Source: Micavibrio aeruginosavorus (lineage in GTDB: Bacteria > Pseudomonadota > Alphaproteobacteria > Micavibrionales > Micavibrionaceae). Taken from it: a stretch of 5,501 nucleotides of DNA. The stretch lies in NCBI GenBank assembly GCA_003241285.1, contig QFOT01000143.1, positions 1 through 5,501 of the forward strand, given 5' to 3'. A model generated the notes under the pieces. The model saw only the letters and a list, made by a program, of their open reading frames with translations. It had not been told where the DNA came from and ran no database searches. The translations under genes were made by a program, and so were the position numbers. Shown here one piece after another: positions 1 to 5,501 of this stretch (the stretch's first letter is position 1; every line of letters begins with the position of its first letter).

Positions 1-2952
1 CTCTTCGGCGATGAAGTCGAAAGCGTCCGCAGTTTCGATCCGTCCTCCCAGCGCACGACAGGAGATATAGCGGAGTTCAGTCTTCGCCCTGTCACTGAAT
101 TTTTTATGACGCCGGACGCAATTGAAAAATTCCGCAGTGGCTATCGCGATCTTTTTGGCGTCAACCAATCGAACGACCCGCTTTATAACGCTGTATCGGA
201 AGGCCGCAAGCATTCCGGCATGGAGCATTGGCAGCCGCTATTTTTTGATTCCATGGCGACATTGTTCGACTATATCAATCGTCCCGTTTTATCTTTCGAT
301 GCACAGGCCGAAGCATCGCGGAGTGAACGCCTGACGCAAATCCATGACTTTTATCAGGCCCGCCAGACTCTCGATAAATCGCTGCAGGAAAAAAAGAAGA
401 AAAAGGAAAGCGATGTTTCCTTAAGCGGCGGGCTGTACCATCCGCTGCCGCCAAAATTGCTTTATATAGAAAACAATGAATTCGATGCGCTGATCGCCGA
501 TACCGATCCCGAAATTCTGCAAAGCTTCGCTGCGCCAAAAGAAGACGGTAAAACCGAAGCCCGCAAAGCGCGTGAATTCGGCGATATACGGGCGCAGGCG
601 AATTTAAATCTCTTCCGCGAAGTCGGCAATTTTCTGAAAAGCCAGTTATCAGATACCCGCAAAGTCGTCATCGCCTGTTATTCCCAAGGCTCACGCGACC
701 GTTTGAAGCTGATGATGGAAGATAATGGTGTTTCCAACCTCGTTATTTGTGATACTGCCGACGACATCCGCAAATTAAAATCGCCGCAAATCGGCTTTAC
801 TATTCTGTTCCTTGAACACGGATTTATCGCCGACGATCTGGCGGTGATTACCGAACAGGATATCCTCGGTGATCGCTTGGCACGCAAAGGCAAACGCCGC
901 AAGAAAGCCGATAATTTCCTCAAAGAGGTGAGCGCTCTCGCGCCCGGCGATCTCGTCGTCCATATCGATCACGGTGTCGGACGTTTCGAAGGTCTGGAAA
1001 CGCTCAAAGCGGGTGGCATTCTTCATGACTGCTTGAAGCTCGTCTATCACGGCGGCGATAAACTCTTCGTGCCCGTCGAGAATATCGAAGTTCTCTCGCG
1101 CTTTGGCAATGAAGACAGCAATGTCGATCTCGACAAGCTCGGCAGCGGTTCCTGGCAGGCGCGCAAAGCCAAGGTCAAAAAAGACCTGATGATTATGGCC
1201 GAAGGCCTGCTTAAAATCGCCGCGCAGCGCCAGCTGCGCGAAGCCGATAAACTCGATATACAGACCGGGCCGTATAATGAATTCGCCGCGCGTTTCCCGT
1301 ATCAGGAAACCGACGACCAGCTCCGCGCCATTTCGGACTCGCTCTCCGATCTTATGTCCGGTCACCCGATGGACCGTCTTGTCTGCGGCGATGTAGGCTT
1401 CGGCAAAACCGAGATTGCCATGCGGGCGGCTTATGTCGCGGCCTCTAACGGTATGCAAGTCGCTATTATCGCGCCGACGACACTTCTCGCGCGCCAGCAT
1501 TTCAACGGCTTTACCGAACGCTTTAAGGGCCTTGGTTTTCGCATTGTCCAGCTCTCGCGTCTTGTTACCGCTAAAGACGCCAAGATTGCCAAGGACGAGA
1601 TCGAGAAGGGCAGCGCGACAATCGTGATCGGCACGCATGCTTTGCTCGGCGGTAGTATCAAGTTCCAAAATCTCGGCCTTGTGATCGTCGATGAGGAGCA
1701 GCGTTTCGGCGTCAAGCAAAAGGAAAAGCTCAAAGAGCTCAAAGCCAATGTCCACGTCCTGACCCTCACTGCAACGCCTATTCCGCGCACGCTGCAAATG
1801 GCCCTCTCGGGCGTGCGTGATATGAGCATTATCGCAACGCCGCCGGTCGACCGCCTCGCGATCCGCACCTTTGTTATGCCAACTGATCTGCTTGTCTTAA
1901 GAGAGGCGATCCTGCGCGAACATTATCGCGGCGGCCAGACTTTCTATGTCTGCCCGCGCATCAAGGATATGGAGGCGCTCGAGGCAATGCTCAAAGACCT
2001 CGTGCCGGAAGTTAAAACCATTGCCGCGCATGGCCAGATGACCCCGACCGAGCTTGAAGACCGCATGACCGCTTTCTATGAAGGCCAATACGGAATTTTG
2101 CTCGCCACCAATATCATCGAATCCGGTCTCGACATCCCGGCGGCTAATACCATCATCGTTCACCGCGCCGATCTGTTTGGGTTGAGCCAGCTTTATCAGA
2201 TCCGTGGCCGCGTCGGACGCTCGAAGGTCCGCGCTTATGCTTACCTGACCTATGATCCGCAAAAGCAATTGACATCACAGGCGCAAAAACGCCTCGAAGT
2301 CTTTGAAACGCTTGATAGTCTTGGGGCCGGTTTTCAACTGGCAAGCCATGATCTTGACATTCGCGGCGGCGGCAATCTTCTCGGCGAAGAACAATCAGGT
2401 CATATCAAAGAAGTCGGGATCGAACTTTACCAACAGATGCTGGAAGATGCCGTTGCTGCCTCTCGTGCCGGTATCGGCAAGGAAATCGAGCTCCCCGATA
2501 CAGGCTGGAGCCCGGTGATTAATATCGGCACTTCCGTATTGATTCCAGAAGCTTACGTGGTGGACTTAAGTGTCCGCATGAGTCTCTATCGCCGCCTCGC
2601 CGAACTTGAAACCGGAGAGGATATTGAATCCTTCGCCGCCGAATTGATCGATCGTTTCGGTGACTTACCTGAAGAAGTTAAGAACCTGCTTGATATCGTG
2701 AAGATCAAGCAACTTTGCCGCGTAGCAGGTGTCAGCCATCTCGAAGCAGGCCCGAAAGGCGCGGTGATAGGCTTCCATAAGGATACGCCCCCCAATCGCG
2801 ATAACCTGATCAAATGGTTCACGGAAAAAGGCTCGTCCGTTAAATACCGCCCTGATCATAAAATTACCCTGTCGCGTAACTGGGAAAATGCCAAAGACCG
2901 CGTTAAAGCTGTTTCCAGTCTGGCAGGAGAATTGGCTAAATTGGCGGGATAA
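1..2952 (+). CDS. mfd: Transcription-repair coupling factor Mfd (5'-truncated by the window edge)
   Basis: Mfd is a cytoplasmic ATP-driven DNA translocase that removes RNA polymerase stalled at lesions and recruits UvrA for nucleotide excision repair. The frame is open from base 1, and the first 35 codons (starting LFGDEVESVRSFDP) are typical Mfd sequence, so the ATG at 106 is internal. Numbering from base 1, 983 residues are present. Residues 1 to about 300 are the end of the UvrB-like region and the following linker domain. Residues 312-385 are the CarD-like RNA-polymerase-interacting domain (LAPGDLVVHIDHGVGRFEG). The motor has Walker A GDVGFGKT (463-470), DEEQ (564-567), TATPIPRT (590-597) and QIRGRVGR (733-740). 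The TRG motif starts at 774 (GAGF, DLDIRGGG, QSG). The D7 domain follows to a normal C-terminus. The E. coli Walker lysine is residue 634 and here it is 469, so roughly 165 residues are missing upstream. No frameshift or lost catalytic residue is visible. Confidence 0.98.
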   Translation, partial: LFGDEVESVRSFDPSSQRTTGDIAEFSLRPVTEFFMTPDAIEKFRSGYRDLFGVNQSNDPLYNAVSEGRKHSGMEHWQPLFFDSMATLFDYINRPVLSFDAQAEASRSERLTQIHDFYQARQTLDKSLQEKKKKKESDVSLSGGLYHPLPPKLLYIENNEFDALIADTDPEILQSFAAPKEDGKTEARKAREFGDIRAQANLNLFREVGNFLKSQLSDTRKVVIACYSQGSRDRLKLMMEDNGVSNLVICDTADDIRKLKSPQIGFTILFLEHGFIADDLAVITEQDILGDRLARKGKRRKKADNFLKEVSALAPGDLVVHIDHGVGRFEGLETLKAGGILHDCLKLVYHGGDKLFVPVENIEVLSRFGNEDSNVDLDKLGSGSWQARKAKVKKDLMIMAEGLLKIAAQRQLREADKLDIQTGPYNEFAARFPYQETDDQLRAISDSLSDLMSGHPMDRLVCGDVGFGKTEIAMRAAYVAASNGMQVAIIAPTTLLARQHFNGFTERFKGLGFRIVQLSRLVTAKDAKIAKDEIEKGSATIVIGTHALLGGSIKFQNLGLVIVDEEQRFGVKQKEKLKELKANVHVLTLTATPIPRTLQMALSGVRDMSIIATPPVDRLAIRTFVMPTDLLVLREAILREHYRGGQTFYVCPRIKDMEALEAMLKDLVPEVKTIAAHGQMTPTELEDRMTAFYEGQYGILLATNIIESGLDIPAANTIIVHRADLFGLSQLYQIRGRVGRSKVRAYAYLTYDPQKQLTSQAQKRLEVFETLDSLGAGFQLASHDLDIRGGGNLLGEEQSGHIKEVGIELYQQMLEDAVAASRAGIGKEIELPDTGWSPVINIGTSVLIPEAYVVDLSVRMSLYRRLAELETGEDIESFAAELIDRFGDLPEEVKNLLDIVKIKQLCRVAGVSHLEAGPKGAVIGFHKDTPPNRDNLIKWFTEKGSSVKYRPDHKITLSRNWENAKDRVKAVSSLAGELAKLAG

Positions 2953-2960
2953 GCTTCTAA

Positions 2961-2968
2961 TTAGCCAT
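2961..2968 (+). promoter_or_regulatory. Possible CtrA-like half-site (TTAGCCAT), one mismatch
   Basis: TTAGCCAT differs by one base from TTAACCAT, the half-site reported for the alphaproteobacterial cell-cycle regulator CtrA. It lies nine bases after the mfd stop codon and seven bases before a TTGC that could begin a -35 element. A near-identical block lies in front of the next gene. An eight-base match with one mismatch is weak on its own, and no TTAA-N7-TTAA full site is present. The assignment rests on position and on the recurrence. Confidence 0.25.
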
Positions 2969-2975
2969 AAAAAAG

Positions 2976-3005
2976 TTGCAGCTTCTTTCAAAAACGTCCT
3001 ATGGT
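2976..3005 (+). promoter_or_regulatory. Weak candidate promoter for the tandem-AAA gene
   Basis: TTGCAG (2976-2981) and TATGGT (3000-3005) are separated by 18 bases and resemble a sigma-70-type -35/-10 pair, with three and four of six consensus bases. Transcription would begin shortly before the ribosome binding site at 3022. The match is poor. Readthrough from mfd is equally possible because no terminator is visible between the genes. Confidence 0.3.
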
Positions 3006-3021
3006 CGCCGGAAACAATTCT

Positions 3022-3027
3022 GGGAGA
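3022..3027 (+). promoter_or_regulatory. Ribosome binding site that decides the tandem-AAA start
   Basis: GGGAGA ends six bases before the ATG at 3034. The earlier in-frame ATG at 3001 has no purine-rich Shine-Dalgarno element upstream, only AAAACGTCCT. The same hexamer GGGAGA precedes the next gene, which supports its use as the ribosome binding site here. Confidence 0.75.
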
Positions 3028-3033
3028 CTGAGT

Positions 3034-5244
3034 ATGGTAAAATCTGCAAAGCGTAATTCTGTAGCGATAACTCAAGAAATGGCGAATGCCTTACTGGATG
3101 GGGATGACGGTTACGGCACGTATTTGGCTTACCAATATTACTATAATCTGGTTCGCACGACGCCGCTGACGTCGCAAGTTGCCTATAAAATCTGCCACGT
3201 CTTTGAAGACAATTTACCTTACTTTGACGACCTTGAATTGGAAGGCAAAAAATTTCCCAATAAAAAGCCTAAGGGCAAAGGAAAACCCGCTTATCCTGAA
3301 GACGCAAATCCTGGAAAAAACAGCGTTCTGGAAGAAGACTGGAACCATATAAAAGCCTATCTTGAAAAATATCTGGCTGAATATACGGAAGTCCCTGAAA
3401 AAACGACTATCTTCAGAAACATAGATATCTTGGCCCAGACACTTTATCTCGACGACTCAGAGCGCGATATTCTGACTTTTTTATATATTGCGCAAAACGA
3501 TCACCTCATCATGGAGCTGTCGCAGAAGATTGTCGATAAAGATCCGGGGCGCATGCTTCCTTTAATGTCACGTTATTTGAACAAGACAGGCGATAATTAT
3601 ATTGAAGCGCTTGCCAAGGCTATGGACGTTAATGCGCCGCTGACATCCAACGGTATGATTGTTATAGAAGATATTTTCGAAAGACCTTCCGGGTTGAATG
3701 ACCAGGTATTTCCTCAAATTCAACCATCATTACAGGAATTATTGCCTCTTATAAACTTAAACGCCGAAGCTATTGCCGAAATGAGGCTGGGCAAACCCGT
3801 GGAAGCTATGCTTTCGACTCAGGATTTTTCCGATCTGACTCCTGAAATTTCACGGATCAAAACTATTCTTAAACAGGCCGCAGAGCAAGGCAAGACGGGT
3901 ATCAACATCCTTCTTCACGGACCTTCCGGTTCTGGGAAAACGGAGCTTGCGAAGGCGCTTTCCGCGGAGCTCGGCTTCGATATGTTCGCCATAGGCGAAA
4001 GCGATGAAATCGAGTCTTCCGAAAAAGGAACCGATACATCTTTTACCCAGCGTGTGGGAGATTTATTGCAGGCCCATAGTTTCTTAAAGGATAGAAAAGG
4101 CGTTTTGCTTTTCTTTGATGAGCTCGAAGATTTGCTGACCAAGGGGACTGATACTGACAAAAAATCCGACCCGCCGAGCAAGATCATCATCAATAGATTG
4201 CTGGAAACCAATCCGGTCCCGACTGTCTGGGCAGGCAATAACCCGGAAAAATTTCATGACTCGTTCAGGCAGCGTTTTTCTTATTCCGTTTATGTCGGCT
4301 ATCCGCCTGTTATGAAGCGTGCCGCTATCTGGCGACGTCAGGCCGCTATTCATGACGTTGCTTTGAGCGAAAAAGATATTTTATCCCTTGCTCGGCGTTT
4401 TGAAGCGCCGGGACGTATGATAGCCAATGCTATTCACATGGCTTCTTTGACTGAAGTGACATTGCCGAATATCGAAGCGATTCTGAGAGAATCTTCGAGA
4501 ATTGTGTATGGAAATGTTGAGGCGATAGAAGCGGATGGGGGTATCAGCCGTCATTTCCGCCGCTCTCTTTTCAATTATGATAGATCAAAACACAATTACG
4601 TGTCTGAAATATATGCATCCGGTTCTTCGCCAAGGCCATATTCTATTTTTGTTAAAGGAGTGCCGGGAAGCGGTATCAGAAGCTTCGGCAGGCTTCTGGC
4701 TGAAAAAGGAAATATGAATCCTATAGAAACGGATATGCGGGGTTTGGCGATTTCTACGCCTGTTTCTTCGGCTGAATCTAATATCAGAAAAGCTTTTGCT
4801 GACGCTACGGATAATAGAGGTTTGCTGATTATCAGTCATTTGGAAGGTCTATGCGAAAACTCGCAGGCAAGCGATGCCAAATGGCAAAAGGAATTGAGTT
4901 ATTTCTTTGCTGAATGTGTCAGCAAGCATGAATTACCTGTCTTGATGTCATCATATAAACCGGACCTGGTCGTTCCGGAGTATGTAAGCGATGTTTTTTC
5001 ATTAGACTTGAAAATTCATGCTCTCGACGCGGAGTTGTGCGCAAGAGCCTATGAAGAATATTTTGGCGAAGCGCCTAAAGAAGATGCCGCTTTCCCCAAG
5101 GGCCTGGTTCCGGGAGATTTTGCGCGTGTCAGTCATGTGCTGAAAAAAGACCTGAATGGCGGCGCTATTCCCGAGAAAATCATGAATTATCTTCGTAAGC
5201 AGGTCGAGCTTCGTGAATCTCAAAATCCGCGATTTGGTTTTTAA
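3034..5244 (+). CDS. Tandem AAA-family ATPase with an active first and degenerate second module
   Basis: This 736-residue cytosolic protein (no signal peptide or membrane segment) belongs to the COG0464-like group of two-module AAA ATPases. Its substrate is unknown; remodelling of a protein complex is the usual role of such enzymes. Residues 1 to about 270 form a helical N-terminal region with a basic, proline-rich linker (about 70-95) and a segment LDDSERDILTF (139-149) that I recall from relatives. Module 1 (about 285-500) is complete: Walker A GPSGSGKT (296-303), Walker B FFDELED with D362/E363, sensor asparagines N402/N403, arginines R412/R414 in FRQRF, and a sensor-2 arginine R461 in APGRM. 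Module 2 (about 535-736) has GVPGSGIRS (542-550), SH in place of DE (601-602), no sensor asparagine and no arginine finger, but keeps the family-like GLVPGDF (690-696). The start at 3034 is preferred over 3001 because of GGGAGA upstream. The gap to mfd is 81 bases. Base use is visibly more AT-rich than mfd. Confidence 0.9.
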   Translation: MVKSAKRNSVAITQEMANALLDGDDGYGTYLAYQYYYNLVRTTPLTSQVAYKICHVFEDNLPYFDDLELEGKKFPNKKPKGKGKPAYPEDANPGKNSVLEEDWNHIKAYLEKYLAEYTEVPEKTTIFRNIDILAQTLYLDDSERDILTFLYIAQNDHLIMELSQKIVDKDPGRMLPLMSRYLNKTGDNYIEALAKAMDVNAPLTSNGMIVIEDIFERPSGLNDQVFPQIQPSLQELLPLINLNAEAIAEMRLGKPVEAMLSTQDFSDLTPEISRIKTILKQAAEQGKTGINILLHGPSGSGKTELAKALSAELGFDMFAIGESDEIESSEKGTDTSFTQRVGDLLQAHSFLKDRKGVLLFFDELEDLLTKGTDTDKKSDPPSKIIINRLLETNPVPTVWAGNNPEKFHDSFRQRFSYSVYVGYPPVMKRAAIWRRQAAIHDVALSEKDILSLARRFEAPGRMIANAIHMASLTEVTLPNIEAILRESSRIVYGNVEAIEADGGISRHFRRSLFNYDRSKHNYVSEIYASGSSPRPYSIFVKGVPGSGIRSFGRLLAEKGNMNPIETDMRGLAISTPVSSAESNIRKAFADATDNRGLLIISHLEGLCENSQASDAKWQKELSYFFAECVSKHELPVLMSSYKPDLVVPEYVSDVFSLDLKIHALDAELCARAYEEYFGEAPKEDAAFPKGLVPGDFARVSHVLKKDLNGGAIPEKIMNYLRKQVELRESQNPRFGF

Positions 5245-5248
5245 CCAT
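5241..5248 (+). promoter_or_regulatory. Possible CtrA half-site (exact TTAACCAT)
   Basis: TTAACCAT overlaps the stop codon of the AAA gene (TAA at 5242-5244) and ends two bases before a candidate -35 element at 5251. It matches exactly the half-site described for CtrA in Caulobacter. The surrounding block TTAACCATAATTGC parallels TTAGCCATAA and TTGC in the preceding intergenic gap. Without the regulator or other targets in view, this remains a suggestion. Confidence 0.35.
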
Positions 5249-5250
5249 AA

Positions 5251-5278
5251 TTGCTTTCCGGCATAAATTGACTATACT
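5251..5278 (+). promoter_or_regulatory. Candidate sigma-70-type promoter for the small downstream gene
   Basis: TTGCTT (5251-5256) and TATACT (5273-5278) are 16 bases apart. The -10 element matches the consensus at five of six positions. Transcription would start around 5284-5286, at or next to the Shine-Dalgarno sequence, giving an extremely short leader. A TTGACT at 5268 could act as an alternative -35, but its -10 would then overlap the ribosome binding site, so it is less likely. Confidence 0.5.
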
Positions 5279-5285
5279 CATTGAT

Positions 5286-5292
5286 AGGGAGA
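5286..5292 (+). promoter_or_regulatory. Ribosome binding site of the small downstream gene
   Basis: AGGGAGA lies six bases before the ATG at 5299. It shares GGGAGA with the site of the AAA gene and fixes the reading frame of the truncated gene that follows. Confidence 0.75.
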
Positions 5293-5298
5293 ATAATC

Positions 5299-5501
5299 AT
5301 GCCATCCTATCTCGATCTGCAAGTTATCGAAGCTTTGACCAAGGCCAAGGGAAACCAGACCAAGGCCCGGACAATTCTTATACAAATGGCGGAGCAGGAC
5401 CAGCGTTTGCTGATGGCGCTTTCCAAACCCTATCTGACGGCGATGGCGGCGCAGGCTCTTAATCATCACGCAGCGGTTGATAAAAAGCAAAAATCAAAAG
5501 C
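5299..5501 (+). CDS. Small helical hypothetical protein, 3'-truncated by the window edge
   Basis: An ATG at 5299 with a well-placed AGGGAGA opens a frame that runs without a stop to the last base, giving 67 codons (start MPSYLDLQVIEALTKAKGNQ). The product seen so far is rich in Ala, Leu, Gln and Lys, has no signal peptide or membrane segment, and would form two or three amphipathic helices before a lysine-rich stretch (KKQKSK) at the window end. The segment ALTKAKGNQTKAR (12-24) recalls the start of a Fis-type helix-turn-helix, but the GI.R.TL signature of the recognition helix does not follow, so DNA binding is not assigned. I do not recognise the family. It starts 54 bases after the AAA stop codon with its own plausible promoter, so it could be co-transcribed with the AAA gene or expressed independently. 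Confidence 0.8.
   Translation, partial: MPSYLDLQVIEALTKAKGNQTKARTILIQMAEQDQRLLMALSKPYLTAMAAQALNHHAAVDKKQKSK

Noticed and set aside
106..108. ATG at 106 as the start of mfd
   Set aside because: The frame is open upstream to base 1 and those 35 codons encode conserved Mfd sequence. The UvrB-like domain would be cut in its middle and no Shine-Dalgarno sequence precedes this ATG.
775..1797. Long 340-codon reverse-strand open frame inside mfd
   Set aside because: It lies wholly antisense to conserved Mfd motor sequence, resembles no known family and is explained by the biased third positions of the mfd codons.
2951..2985. Palindromes AAGCTT and CTAATTAG plus the short AAG/CTT pairing after mfd as a terminator or operator
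   Set aside because: The palindromes are six and eight bases of low-complexity sequence, the possible stem is only three pairs, and no T run follows. Chance explains them.
3001..3003. ATG at 3001 as the start of the AAA gene
   Set aside because: No ribosome binding site lies upstream, whereas the in-frame ATG at 3034 has GGGAGA six bases before it. The 3001 ATG falls inside the candidate -10 element.
5235..5247. Hairpin TGGTT-TTT-AACCA at the AAA stop codon as a terminator
   Set aside because: The stem is five pairs and mostly A-T, with no following T tract, so it is too weak for an intrinsic terminator.
5241..5255. Full CtrA site TTAA-N7-TTAA
   Set aside because: The second half at the required spacing reads TGCT, so only the half-site form TTAACCAT can be argued.
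5268..5462. Forward frame of 64 codons overlapping the small 3' gene
   Set aside because: It starts at a TTG within the candidate promoter, has no ribosome binding site and competes with the frame from 5299, which has AGGGAGA and a helical product.

Overview
The window holds three forward-strand genes and almost no non-coding DNA. The Mfd sequence, the style of the tandem-AAA protein and possible CtrA-type half-sites point to an alphaproteobacterium of moderate GC content. That lineage call is an impression from protein patterns, not a phylogenetic result.

Bases 1-2952 are the 3' six-sevenths of mfd, the transcription-repair coupling factor. Its reading frame is already open at base 1 and the start codon lies upstream of the window. 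All the expected parts visible here look intact: the end of the UvrB-like region, the RNA-polymerase-binding domain, the RecG-like translocase motor, the TRG motif and the C-terminal D7 domain.

Bases 2953-3033 are a short gap with a possible promoter and a ribosome binding site. Bases 3034-5244 encode a 736-residue protein with an uncharacterised N-terminal region and two AAA modules. The first module has every residue expected for ATP binding and hydrolysis. The second keeps the fold pattern but has lost the Walker A lysine, both Walker B acids, the sensor asparagine and the arginine finger, so it is probably a pseudo-ATPase. This is the most notable feature of the window.

Bases 5245-5298 carry a fairly good promoter and a ribosome binding site, followed from 5299 to the end by the 5' part of a small, probably helical protein of unknown function. 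Both gaps contain a similar block, TTARCCATAA followed by TTGC, which resembles the TTAACCAT half-site of the cell-cycle regulator CtrA. If that is real, the AAA gene and the small gene may share regulation separate from mfd. No RNA genes, mobile elements, CRISPR arrays or convincing terminators were seen.
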